Shown: positions 52,937 to 61,185 of the stretch, piece by piece
Position numbering within the stretch: the stretch's first letter is position 1
Layout of the letters: each line of letters starts with the position of its first letter
Assembly: GCF_900636535.1 (NCBI RefSeq)
Contig: NZ_LR134289.1
Span: 372,001-436,000, forward strand
DNA length: 64,000 nucleotides
DNA from: Chryseobacterium gleum
Lineage (GTDB): Bacteria; Bacteroidota; Bacteroidia; Flavobacteriales; Weeksellaceae
Direction of reading: 5' to 3'
Program-made: the position numbers and the translations under genes
Notes under the pieces: model-generated
Told to the model about the DNA's origin: nothing
The model's database searches: none
The model's input: only the letters and a program-made list of their open reading frames with translations

Positions 52937-53794
52937 ATGAAACTGGCTTCAGAAATATTATCGGAACCTTCTATTGAGCATTCTTTTTCTGTAAAACGGT
53001 TACATGATCAGCTGCTCTATTCGGGGGATTTCGTAAGGCTCAGTTATCATCATATTATTATGATAGAAAGTGGCAGAGGGATGTTTATGGTAGATCAGCA
53101 TTCTTTTGAAATATCAGGACAGGAAATTTTTTTGCTTTCCAAGGGACAGGTCTGCAAATTTAAAAACGACTTGTCTGTACGAGGCTATCATATTTCTTTT
53201 GGAGATTGCTTTTGGGAGAAAGTTCCTTCCAGTGCCAGCAATTGTAAAGCTGTTTTGTTTAATAATGCTTCGGCAAATCAAAGGTTAGAACCAGATCACA
53301 CTGAAAAAGAGGAATTTTTGAACCTGTTTAAAATTTTATTTACAGAATACAAAGCAGATTCCTATACCAATCAGATGGATGTGCTGGCAGCTTATTTAAA
53401 GATTATTATGATCAAGCTGGCCAATGTGAAAATTGTGAAAGAGATAACTTTTGATAGTCAGGATTATATTATCTATCGCAAATTTATGGAACTTCTGAGT
53501 AGCCGGTTTCATACCCTTCATGCCGTCAGTGACTATGCTGACAGATTGAATATTACATCGCGAAGACTTAGTGAGCTCTGTAAGCGTTGCAGCCATAAAA
53601 GTGCAAAAGAAATTATTAACGGGCAGATTATAGCGGAAGCCAAAAGACTTTTACAATTCAGTTCATATACGGTAAAAGAGATTGCTTATCAGCTTAATTT
53701 TACTACTTCTGAACAGTTCAGTCACTTTTTTAAAAAAAACACAGACATATCTCCTGCAAACTACCGCAGCATTTTCATTCATACCAAAGTATAA
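52937..53794 (+). CDS. AraC-family regulator
   Basis: 285 residues. The C-terminal double HTH has LHAVSDYADRLNITSRRLSELCKRCSHKSAKEIING and SSYTVKEIAYQLNFTTSEQFSHFFKKNTDISPANYR. The N-terminal cupin part includes ESGRGMFMVDQHSFEISGQEIFLLSKGQ. Directly repeated CTGRCATG boxes lie before this gene and one before the HD gene that follows, so it probably controls both itself and that gene. Confidence 0.88.
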   Translation: MKLASEILSEPSIEHSFSVKRLHDQLLYSGDFVRLSYHHIIMIESGRGMFMVDQHSFEISGQEIFLLSKGQVCKFKNDLSVRGYHISFGDCFWEKVPSSASNCKAVLFNNASANQRLEPDHTEKEEFLNLFKILFTEYKADSYTNQMDVLAAYLKIIMIKLANVKIVKEITFDSQDYIIYRKFMELLSSRFHTLHAVSDYADRLNITSRRLSELCKRCSHKSAKEIINGQIIAEAKRLLQFSSYTVKEIAYQLNFTTSEQFSHFFKKNTDISPANYRSIFIHTKV

Positions 53795-53804
53795 AATAGA
53801 TTTG

Positions 53805-53821
53805 AAATTCTGACATGTCAT
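53805..53821 (+). promoter_or_regulatory. AAATTCTGACATGT motif before the HD gene
   Basis: A 14-base motif identical but for one base to that at 52826, embedded in the palindrome TGACATGTCA (53811-53820). It lies about 70 bases before the HD-domain gene. Confidence 0.5.
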
Positions 53822-53886
53822 CAGTATGTATTGATATTCCCCGGGACCAGTAATCAGGATACCTTTGGATAAAATTATTTAAAACT

Positions 53887-54537
53887 ATGTCAGTAAATCG
53901 TATGAAAGAAGTTGCAGGAATAATAATTCCAGACAGTAAAATCGCTACAGAAGCTACAGAACTTTTATTGGAGCACGGTACAGAATTTATCTATAATCAC
54001 TCTTTACGTGTTTTTTTATTCTCTTCATTAAATGCAAAGCGGGAAAATAAGACTCATGATTCAGAGCTGTTGTATGTAGCCTCTGTATTTCATGATCTTG
54101 GGCTTGTTCCCCATTACAGCAGCCCTGATCTCAGATTTGAAGTTGATGGTGCCAATGCTGCAAGAGATTTCTTAAAAGGTCATGGTATTGCTCAGGATAA
54201 ACTTCAGCTGGTATGGGACACCATTGCCCTTCATACCACTATCGGAATTGCAGAACACAAAGAAAATGAAGTAGCTTTAATGTACTCGGGAGTAGGTCTT
54301 GATGTGATGGGAGAAGGGTATGAAAATCTGAGTGACGAGCATCGGGAAGAGATTATTAAAATTTTTCCAAGGAATGATTTCAAAAAGAAAATTATTCCCA
54401 CTTTTTTCAGTGGCTTTGAGCATAAAACAGAAACCACTTTTGGAAATATAAAAGCGGATGTATGTGCTTTCATGATTCCGAATTTTAAAAGGAAAAATTT
54501 CTGTGACTGTATTTTACATTCCCCATGGGCTGAATAA
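53887..54537 (+). CDS. HD-domain protein, cyanamide hydratase-like
   Basis: 216 residues. The HD metal-binding core reads YNHSLRVFLFS, VASVFHDLGLVPHYSS and then the second metal-site region TIALHTTIGIAEH. The layout RFEVDGANAARDFLKGHG and the alternation of HxxHTT matches cyanamide hydratase/HD-phosphohydrolase-like proteins. A substrate cannot be given. It is downstream of an AraC regulator with a matching DNA motif. The unit ends at a compound hairpin. Confidence 0.82.
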   Translation: MSVNRMKEVAGIIIPDSKIATEATELLLEHGTEFIYNHSLRVFLFSSLNAKRENKTHDSELLYVASVFHDLGLVPHYSSPDLRFEVDGANAARDFLKGHGIAQDKLQLVWDTIALHTTIGIAEHKENEVALMYSGVGLDVMGEGYENLSDEHREEIIKIFPRNDFKKKIIPTFFSGFEHKTETTFGNIKADVCAFMIPNFKRKNFCDCILHSPWAE

Positions 54538-54564
54538 CAGAAGAACTCTGCCATTAAAGGTATG

Positions 54565-54605
54565 CAGCCCTGTTTATCGCGGATAATCAGGGCTGTTTAA
54601 TTTTT
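54565..54605 (+). terminator. Terminator of the HD gene
   Basis: CAGCCCTG (54565-54572) pairs with CAGGGCTG (54588-54595); inside, TTATC pairs with GATAA. T-rich tail. Confidence 0.8.
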
Positions 54606-54619
54606 ACAGCTATGAAATT

Positions 54620-55009
54620 CTATATCCATCGTTCTATAAGATGAAGCCAAAGGGCTTTTTCTTCATGCAGCAGAAAAACGGCTGATGATGCTCTTCTGGT
54701 AACAGTTACTCCCGTAACCTGGGTTTCCGTGTAGGTAGCAAGTCCATGATGTTCAGAATGATTTACTTCTATATTTTCTACGTGAATGGTACGTTGCGGA
54801 AATTTACCGAATACAGTTGGAAGCCAGTCGGATAGCATGGATAAAGTGACTGTGTCACCATTTCCATTGATCATTCTGAATTCCGGTGAGAATCCTGACA
54901 ATAGTTTTCTGTGAAGATTTTCCCGGTTTTCTGTTTTGCCCTGGAACCATTTCTCAATATTCTGATGGAATTCTATAATTTCCATGATAATTTTTTCTGT
55001 ATTGTTCAT
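54620..55009 (-). CDS. DUF4440/SnoaL-like protein
   Basis: 129 residues with an NTF2-like cone fold: EIIEFHQNIEKWFQGK at the start, LSGFSPEFRMINGNGD, then the two beta strands HHGLATYTETQVTG and SSAVFLLHEEKALWLHLIERWI. Such DUF4440 proteins are of unknown activity. It lies 25 bases downstream of the MFS pump gene on the same strand and is probably its operon partner. Confidence 0.72.
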   Translation of the reverse strand: MNNTEKIIMEIIEFHQNIEKWFQGKTENRENLHRKLLSGFSPEFRMINGNGDTVTLSMLSDWLPTVFGKFPQRTIHVENIEVNHSEHHGLATYTETQVTGVTVTRRASSAVFLLHEEKALWLHLIERWI

Positions 55010-55034
55010 ATTTAAATGTATTGTATTTTTTGAA

Positions 55035-56423
55035 TTAATCTGTATGTTGAATCAAAATTTTTCTTAATCTATTTCCTGCCCATATTCCAATACACTGAAA
55101 AATGCCAATCATTCCTATGGCGACAGTAAATGCTTCTGTGAAGCCCATGACTTTTATCAGATTGAAAAATAAAGTGCCAATAATGGCTCCTCCTGTAACA
55201 CTTCCAATCTGGATTCCTATGCTGACGAGTCCTGAAGCCTGCCCGGCTTTGTCCCTGGAAACCAAAGAGATGGCTGTCCGCATCATGACGGGCATCACCG
55301 TACCATGACCAAATCCGGCTATGAACAGGGTCGTATGGGTGATAAAAGATGGTTTTTGCTGAAAATAAAAAGCTGCTGCACTTCCTACAAAACCTATTAT
55401 TAACAATCCCAATCCTGCATTGATCATTTTTACAGGTGTCATTTTTATCCGGGAACTCACTAAAGGGGCCAGGAAAAAAGCCAATCCATAGGGAACTATA
55501 GCGAGTCCTGCCTGCATTGAGTTTTGATGAAGAAATTGCTGAAGATAGTAAGGATAGCATATAAATAAACCCGCGGTGAAATTGTAGAAGAAAATAATCA
55601 GAAGGCTTAATGCAAAAGGTTTCTGCTGTAACAATGCCGGATCTATCAGCACCGGATGATTTTTCTGAAGTTTTTTTCTTTCATATCTTAAGAATAAAAT
55701 AAATAATAAGATCCCAGAAAAAAGAATCCCGAAAATCCACCAGACCCATTCATATTTCTGTCCGAAAATAAGAGGGCAGATGAGCATAAGCAAAGCGAGA
55801 ATTAACAGTAAAGCGCCTATAAAATCAATCCCTGTTTGTTCTTTTTTGTTACTGTTATCCATTGTAAAATGAATGCCAATAATACAGATAACCGTGATTG
55901 GTACATTCACAAGAAATACCATTTCCCATGAAAAATTTCCCCAATGCATGCTTAAAAGCGCTCCGCCAAGCAATTGTCCGATAACTGAAGCAAGCCCGAA
56001 TACTGAACTGAAAAGATTTACAGCCTTAGGCTGTTCCTGACTGTTGAAAAGATCTTTTATAGAAGCCAATACCTGGGGGGCAAGCAGTGAAGCCCCGATA
56101 CCCTGAAACATTCTGAATGCAATCAGCCATGTAATATCAGGAGAAAATGCGCAGGCGAGAGATGAACCCAAAAAAGTGTACAATCCCCATACAAATACCT
56201 TTTTACGGCTGTAAATATCACCCAGCCGTCCTCCGCAAACCACAAGTGCTGCATAGGTAAGGCCGTAAATGGCAATAACCATCTGGAGCTCATGATCACT
56301 GGCGCTGAACGCTTTTTTTATAGAAGGCAGGGCCATATTGACAATAAAATAATCCAGTGGCGAAAGAAAGGCTCCTATGATCAGAAAGTTGAGCGCCTGC
56401 CACCGTTTTGGATTTACATTCAT
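55035..56423 (-). CDS. DHA2-type MFS drug exporter (EmrB/QacA-like)
   Basis: 462 residues, 14 predicted transmembrane helices. Helix 1 reads FLIIGAFLSPLDYFIVNMALPSI with the Asp of DHA2 motif D1, then IYGLTYAALVVCGGRLGDIYSRKK (motif A) and FQGIGASLLAPQVLASI (motif C-like). A drug/H+ antiporter or a related exporter. The start is divergent from the AraC gene at 56495, its likely regulator, and it is followed by DUF4440. Confidence 0.92.
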   Translation of the reverse strand: MNVNPKRWQALNFLIIGAFLSPLDYFIVNMALPSIKKAFSASDHELQMVIAIYGLTYAALVVCGGRLGDIYSRKKVFVWGLYTFLGSSLACAFSPDITWLIAFRMFQGIGASLLAPQVLASIKDLFNSQEQPKAVNLFSSVFGLASVIGQLLGGALLSMHWGNFSWEMVFLVNVPITVICIIGIHFTMDNSNKKEQTGIDFIGALLLILALLMLICPLIFGQKYEWVWWIFGILFSGILLFILFLRYERKKLQKNHPVLIDPALLQQKPFALSLLIIFFYNFTAGLFICYPYYLQQFLHQNSMQAGLAIVPYGLAFFLAPLVSSRIKMTPVKMINAGLGLLIIGFVGSAAAFYFQQKPSFITHTTLFIAGFGHGTVMPVMMRTAISLVSRDKAGQASGLVSIGIQIGSVTGGAIIGTLFFNLIKVMGFTEAFTVAIGMIGIFQCIGIWAGNRLRKILIQHTD

Positions 56424-56467
56424 AATTTTTTATACAAAAATACCCGCTAAATATTCTGTTAAAATTG

Positions 56468-56475
56468 TACTTTTG
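56468..56475 (+). promoter_or_regulatory. Promoter box TACTTTTG of the AraC gene
   Basis: An exact TAnnTTTG match 20 bases before the ATG at 56495, and part of the short divergent spacer with the exporter gene. Confidence 0.65.
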
Positions 56476-56494
56476 GAGGAAAATAGGGTATAAT

Positions 56495-57343
56495 ATGAAA
56501 GGGCTTCCGCTTGAAGAGATTGATGTAAAAGACATAGAATTAAAAGGAGAAGAGATCATGTTTAAAACAAAAACTTTTCTTTCGTTTGTTTATGTTGTCA
56601 GAGGGAGGGGTACACTTAGGTATGATGAACGTAGTATTACTTTCTCTCAGGGTAAGCTTTTCATTATCCCGCAGCAGGAAGTATATTGTTTTCAAAGTGG
56701 AGGATCCCGCCTGATTAGTATTCAGTGTCCGGTTGAGTTTATTGACAGAATCCGGTTGGAAGCAGACCGGATTGAGAGCTGTGAAAATTTGTATAAACTG
56801 CAATACATCAGCCATAATTATCACGCAAGGGCTGGCTGTGTTTTCAGGAATAAAAATGATGAACAGTTTGCGGAAACCCTTGTTCTGCAGATTGCCAATG
56901 AGTTTAAAAACAAAGCTGATGACTATCTTATTATCCGAAATTGCATGTCGATCCTTCTGAATCTTATTGCCCGGAATATCCTTCAGAGTGAAACTTCAGA
57001 CCTTCAGGAAAACCGGAAAGCATTTTCCATCATGAAAATCATCGCTTATATTCAGCAGCATATAAAAGACCGTGAGAAAACAGGAATTCATGTTATTGCT
57101 GATCATTTTGGAATTTCAGGGAACTATTTCGGGGAATATTTTAAGCAGCAGACCGGAATTTCCTATCAGGATTATCTGCTGGACTATAGACTGAAGCTGG
57201 TAGAGACCTATTTGAAATACAGCAGTGTGCGATTAAGTGAAATTGCCTATGAACTCCAGTTCAGTGACGAAAGCCATCTTTCCAAACTTTTTAAAAAACA
57301 TAAGGGAGTAACTCCGGGAAAATACAGGAAAAATTTAAAATAA
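56495..57343 (+). CDS. AraC-family regulator
   Basis: 282 residues from the ATG at 56495; an in-frame TTG at 56465 overlaps the promoter and is unlikely. C-terminal HTH: IHVIADHFGISGNYFGEYFKQQTGISYQDYLLDYRLK and SSVRLSEIAYELQFSDESHLSKLFKKHKGVTPGKYR. The cupin part reads FKTKTFLSFVYVVRGRGTLRYDERSITFSQGKLFIIPQQE. Divergent from a DHA2 exporter with 71 bases between the starts, so it likely regulates that exporter. Confidence 0.88.
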   Translation: MKGLPLEEIDVKDIELKGEEIMFKTKTFLSFVYVVRGRGTLRYDERSITFSQGKLFIIPQQEVYCFQSGGSRLISIQCPVEFIDRIRLEADRIESCENLYKLQYISHNYHARAGCVFRNKNDEQFAETLVLQIANEFKNKADDYLIIRNCMSILLNLIARNILQSETSDLQENRKAFSIMKIIAYIQQHIKDREKTGIHVIADHFGISGNYFGEYFKQQTGISYQDYLLDYRLKLVETYLKYSSVRLSEIAYELQFSDESHLSKLFKKHKGVTPGKYRKNLK

Positions 57344-57645
57344 CTAAGTTCTTTGAAAAGGATTTTCCCTTCAAAATAATATAAGTTAGCTTTATATCGG
57401 TTTCAGCTATTTTGTTTAAAGAGAACTATGTCATCACTTTACCGGGTAATTATGAATTGTTTTACATTGCTTTGCTGTGCATGAAGCAAATGAATGGGTA
57501 TCATCAGAAAAAGAAAAGTTAATTTTCTCATATCACAGTATATTAAATGTAAACAGTGAATTAATTCTGAAAATAAAGCTAATCAGATTTTTTTAGCCTT
57601 GCAATGAAATTTTTTTCAGAGGCTGAATTATTTCCTGGCTTGTTT
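57344..57645. other. Spacer without recognisable gene
   Basis: 302 bases. The longest open piece is an 18-codon frame at 57428. No clear hairpin, promoter box or repeat was seen. Confidence 0.4.
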
Positions 57646-57888
57646 CTATAAAACCTGGAGTCCTTTAAAAACTTCAACAATCGCTTCTATAAGCCCTTTA
57701 TCTATATTTTTTTCTGAAGCGGTATCTGGAAGAAGAGCTCTTAAGTCACCCTGGTCGTCACGCTCAATAACAACTTCGGTTCCATCAACATCCACATACA
57801 GTTTATAACCATAAGAGAAAGTAGCAAGCTTTCCGTTGAAAAGCAGGTCCTGTCCTTTATAAGTTACCGGTACTTCAAATTCTTCCAT
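57646..57888 (-). CDS. Small acidic protein of unknown function
   Basis: 80 residues from the ATG at 57888 (MEEFEVPVTYKGQ); another in-frame ATG at 57906 would add six residues, and I cannot decide between them. The sequence is beta-rich (VPVTYKGQDLLFNGKLATFSYGYKLYVDVDGTEVVIERD) and acidic, with a final helix LIEAIVEVFKGLQVL. No family recognised. No signal peptide. Confidence 0.6.
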   Translation of the reverse strand: MEEFEVPVTYKGQDLLFNGKLATFSYGYKLYVDVDGTEVVIERDDQGDLRALLPDTASEKNIDKGLIEAIVEVFKGLQVL

Positions 57889-58080
57889 TGCTGTGAGGTT
57901 TTTCAATTAAAATTCCGATAAAGGTCGTAAATTTTAATGGATATTATCAAATAAATGGGTAATGATAAAGCTTATTTATGTTGAGGCTTAAAATTTCATA
58001 TGATAATCAGTATCTTTATCTTCGTTATAAAAAACATTCTGTACAAAAGAATAAAAGAAGTAGTTTGAATTTTAAAAATC

Positions 58081-59376
58081 ATGAAAAGTAAAATCACCCT
58101 GTTCTGGCTGAGACGTGATTTAAGGCTGGAAGACAATATCGGACTTCACCATGCACTTCAATCAGATGCTCCGGTAATGCCTGTTTTTATATTTGATACC
58201 GATATTCTCGGAAAACTGGAAGATAAAGAAGACCGAAGGGTTGATTATATCCATCAGGCTTTGACGGATATCAATATTTCATTAAAAAAATACCATTCAA
58301 AGCTCAATACCTACTATGGCAAACCTATAGAAATATTCAGAAAATTGTCTGAAGAATATGATATTGAAAGTGTATTCTGTAACCGTGATTATGAGCCGCA
58401 GGCGATTGAAAGAGACAAGGAAATCTATTATTTTTTTACTGAAAAGAAAATTCCTTTTAAAGCCTGTAAAGACCAGGTAATTTTTGATAAAGACCAGATT
58501 GTTAAAAAAGACGGCACTCCATACACGGTGTACACACCCTATGCAAAGAAGTGGCGTGAGTTATTAACGCCTGAACATTATCAGGCTGTTGAATTAAATT
58601 TTAAAAACCTCTTTTCACAGGAATACTCTGATATCCTGACGTCAAAGGAAATTGGTTTCAAAAAAACAGATTTTAAATTTTCAAAGCCTGTTCTGGATGC
58701 TTCCATTATTGATGATTATGACCAATACCGTGATTATCCGGCATTACAACATACAACACAGCTGGGGATTGCTTTGCGTTTTGGAACCATCAGCATCAGA
58801 AAATGTGTGGCTTTTGCATTGAAGCATAATGCCGTCTGGCTTTCGGAACTGATCTGGCGTGAGTTCTTTATGCAGATTTTATATCATTTTCCGCGAGTTG
58901 TTCATCAGTCTTTTAAAGAAAGGTATGATGATATTCAATGGCGGAATAACGAAAAAGAATTCAGGCACTGGTGCGAAGGAACAACAGGATATCCCATAGT
59001 AGATGCCGGGATGAGAGAGCTTAACCAGACAGGATATATGCATAACCGCGTGAGGATGATTGTGGCCAGTTTTTTATGTAAACATCTGCTGATAGACTGG
59101 AGGTGGGGCGAAGCCTATTTTGCTTCAAAGCTGAATGACTATGACCTTGCAGCCAATAACGGAAACTGGCAGTGGGCGGCAGGAAGCGGTTGTGATGCCG
59201 CTCCTTATTTCAGAGTTTTTAATCCGACAACTCAGACTGAAAAATTTGATAAAGACCTGCAGTATATTAAAAAATGGCTTCCTGAATGGAATACCCCTGA
59301 ATATCCTTCACCTATAGTAGAACATACCTTTGCCCGTGAAAGAGCCTTATCTGAGTACAAGAAAGCATTAGCATAA
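58081..59376 (+). CDS. phr: Deoxyribodipyrimidine photolyase
   Basis: 431 residues. The N-terminal antenna domain starts LFWLRRDLRLEDNIGLHHAL. The FAD domain carries LSELIWREFFMQILYHFPRVV, GYPIVDAGMRELNQTGYMHNRVRMIVASFL, LNDYDLAANNGNWQWAAGSGCDAAPYFRVFNP. Light-dependent repair of UV-induced pyrimidine dimers. Single gene. The conserved Trp and Asn residues of the electron path seem present. Confidence 0.95.
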   Translation: MKSKITLFWLRRDLRLEDNIGLHHALQSDAPVMPVFIFDTDILGKLEDKEDRRVDYIHQALTDINISLKKYHSKLNTYYGKPIEIFRKLSEEYDIESVFCNRDYEPQAIERDKEIYYFFTEKKIPFKACKDQVIFDKDQIVKKDGTPYTVYTPYAKKWRELLTPEHYQAVELNFKNLFSQEYSDILTSKEIGFKKTDFKFSKPVLDASIIDDYDQYRDYPALQHTTQLGIALRFGTISIRKCVAFALKHNAVWLSELIWREFFMQILYHFPRVVHQSFKERYDDIQWRNNEKEFRHWCEGTTGYPIVDAGMRELNQTGYMHNRVRMIVASFLCKHLLIDWRWGEAYFASKLNDYDLAANNGNWQWAAGSGCDAAPYFRVFNPTTQTEKFDKDLQYIKKWLPEWNTPEYPSPIVEHTFARERALSEYKKALA

Positions 59377-59579
59377 TGTAATCAATAAAAATTTTACCGG
59401 GCCCTGGCGAATTATCTGATATGAACTCTTAACTCCGGATATTATATAATGCACATATAAAACTACGGTATTTCGTATTTGTTTACAAAACGATATATTT
59501 TGTAAATTTCTGATAATTAATTACTTGAAATTTTGTGCGTATTTGTTGAATATAAAGTATGGTAATAATAAAATAAATT

Positions 59580-59966
59580 ATGAATACTAAAGAATTCAAA
59601 ACCTTTGATATGCCTTGGGAAAAGGTATACGGATATGTACAATCTGTGAAAAGCGGTGATTTGGTCTGGATCTCAGGACAACTGGGACATGATATGGAAG
59701 GGAATCTTGCAGAGGGAATGGAAAATCAATTCAGGCAGACGTATCAGAATATAGGTAAATTACTAAGTGAATATGGGTTAAATGCCAGTCATATCACGGA
59801 GGAAGTGATCTACGTAACGGATATGCAGGAAGGGTTTGCAAACCGACAGACTTTGGGAAAAGAATTTTATGGTGAATCCTGTATTGTTGCCAGCACTATT
59901 GTTGGAGTGACTGACCTGGCTTTGCCGGGCCAGAAAGTAGAAATTAAAATTACAGCAAGAGCTTAA
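59580..59966 (+). CDS. RidA-family protein
   Basis: 128 residues of the YjgF/RidA family (trimeric enamine/imine deaminase fold). The early VQSVKSGDLVWISGQLG and the end VASTIVGVTDLALPGQKVEIKITARA are typical. The catalytic Arg of authentic RidA (usually in the segment R...) is in SKxxNR or equivalent and cannot be placed with certainty, so whether it deaminates 2-aminoacrylate is unclear. Single gene. The region downstream is the left flank of the AT-rich island. Confidence 0.88.
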   Translation: MNTKEFKTFDMPWEKVYGYVQSVKSGDLVWISGQLGHDMEGNLAEGMENQFRQTYQNIGKLLSEYGLNASHITEEVIYVTDMQEGFANRQTLGKEFYGESCIVASTIVGVTDLALPGQKVEIKITARA

Positions 59967-60119
59967 ATATAAATCTCCATTATTGACGATAATGGCAAAA
60001 CAGCAAAATGATGGTATGAGAAATAGATGGGCTTATGATTGAAATCATATACCTATGATATAAGTGCTTACTAAATTTGGCCCATTGAAAATTTCATATT
60101 TCTGACAAATTACAGTATG

Positions 60120-60148
60120 ACCTCCCAGTGATTCGGGAGGTTTTTTTT
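60120..60148 (+). terminator. Terminator at the left edge of the island
   Basis: ACCTCCC (60120-60126) pairs with GGGAGGT (60135-60141), followed by T8 and GTGG. Nearly identical to the hairpin at 62862-62889 on the other side of the kinase cassette. Confidence 0.82.
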
Positions 60149-60368
60149 GTGGAAGATTCTGTGGTATAATTTGTTTTTAAGTAGCCCGGCTTAAAATCAG
60201 GTTGACGTGATTGTTTCTAGACGTGGAATAATGGAGGTTACATATTCTGTTTTTTTCTTATCAAACAATTAATAAAGTTAGAAATCCGAAACTGGTTAAT
60301 CCGAGAAGAAAGGCAGAGTCGGATATGTTCTTTACGGTAAACCATAAAACGCTTGTCGTAAATAGGTG

Positions 60369-60376
60369 TATTTTTG
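60369..60376 (+). promoter_or_regulatory. Promoter box TATTTTTG of the DUF2441-like gene
   Basis: An exact TAnnTTTG match 21 bases before the ATG at 60398. Confidence 0.55.
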
Positions 60377-60397
60377 TTCTTTAAATTATAAACTTAT

Positions 60398-60958
60398 ATG
60401 CCAGAATTTTACACAGTATCCAGAGATGATATTTCAAATATTAAACAATTTAAATTATCAAAAAAAGAGGATATTAACATAGATTTAATCGAAGTGGTTG
60501 ATATATTTTCTCAAAGTGATGCTCTTGCTGTTATTGATAACTTATACCCACACGGAATATCAAGACACGGCATGCAGTACTTATATGGAAGCATTGATCA
60601 CGTTTATGATCAATACCACCATTCATATGTATCAAATTATCATGCGATAGAGATTATTTTTGAGCTTATTCGGCTATTGAAATTTCCTTCTAACCCATCT
60701 AGATTTACATCTACATATGCTTGGGAGACATTTGAAGATGCGATTAGGTTTAAGCTAGAAAATTGTAATGGTTGTGGAGATATTTATAAAGTGTCCTGTG
60801 AAAATTATTTTAAAGCAGATATGAACTTGTTACTATTAGGATCTATACCGGGTGCTATGATATTTGCAGAAAAATATTGGAAAGGGGAAAGTACTAAAAA
60901 TCCATTATGGGAATGTCTTCTTTATGGGCCTGTGAATATTTTAGGAAAGGTAAATTAA
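60398..60958 (+). CDS. DUF2441-like protein
   Basis: 186 residues, AT-rich codon use unlike the upstream core genes. The pattern FYTVSRDDISNIKQF, then PHGISRHGMQYLYG, then PSNPSRFTSTYAWETFEDAIRF, then VSCENYFKADMNLLLLGSIPGAMIFAEKYWKGES, matches what I remember of DUF2441, whose fold resembles ADP-ribosyl transferases; catalytic residues are not assigned. Faces the kinase operon convergently; a shared hairpin lies between. It might be a partner, effector or unrelated cargo. Confidence 0.6.
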   Translation: MPEFYTVSRDDISNIKQFKLSKKEDINIDLIEVVDIFSQSDALAVIDNLYPHGISRHGMQYLYGSIDHVYDQYHHSYVSNYHAIEIIFELIRLLKFPSNPSRFTSTYAWETFEDAIRFKLENCNGCGDIYKVSCENYFKADMNLLLLGSIPGAMIFAEKYWKGESTKNPLWECLLYGPVNILGKVN

Positions 60959-60970
60959 GATTATAAATTT

Positions 60971-60998
60971 AATACTCCCCAAATCATTGGAGAGTATT
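60971..60998. terminator. Hairpin between convergent DUF2441-like and kinase operons
   Basis: AATACTC (60971-60977) pairs with GAGTATT (60992-60998), with CC/GG inside. AT-rich exits on both sides. Confidence 0.55.
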
Positions 60999-60999
60999 A

Positions 61000-61185
61000 T
61001 CATTTATTTCTGCTATTTTTCTTATGAACCTTTATTCTGCCATTTGGCAGTTGCTCAATTTCAAAATTGCCATTAAATGTAGTTACATTAGCTTGCTTTA
61101 GTAATTTGTCATAAGACACATCACTATAAGGGTTAGAAATTGATTTTCTAGTTTTAGGGTTGTATGTAATTTTTTTAGGAGTCAT
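61000..61185 (-). CDS. Small basic protein, 61 aa, third gene of the kinase operon
   Basis: The start at 61185 (MTPKKITYNPKTRKS) lies 11 bases before the kinase stop, so translation is coupled; an upstream ATG at 61200 is inside the kinase frame and less likely. Basic overall, with Lys/Arg clusters at both ends (KVHKKNSRNK at the C-terminus). No family recognised. Could be a phosphorylation target, a toxin/antitoxin-type small protein or a nucleic-acid-binding peptide; nothing in the sequence decides this. Confidence 0.55.
   Translation of the reverse strand: MTPKKITYNPKTRKSISNPYSDVSYDKLLKQANVTTFNGNFEIEQLPNGRIKVHKKNSRNK

Larger units (their letters stand above)
59967..60397. other. Spacer at the left edge of the AT-rich island
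   Basis: 431 bases with no recognisable gene. A hairpin CCATTAT/ATAATGG is at about 59979-59997, a strong terminator at 60120-60148, and a TATTTTTG box at 60369-60376 just before the DUF2441-like gene. Confidence 0.4.
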
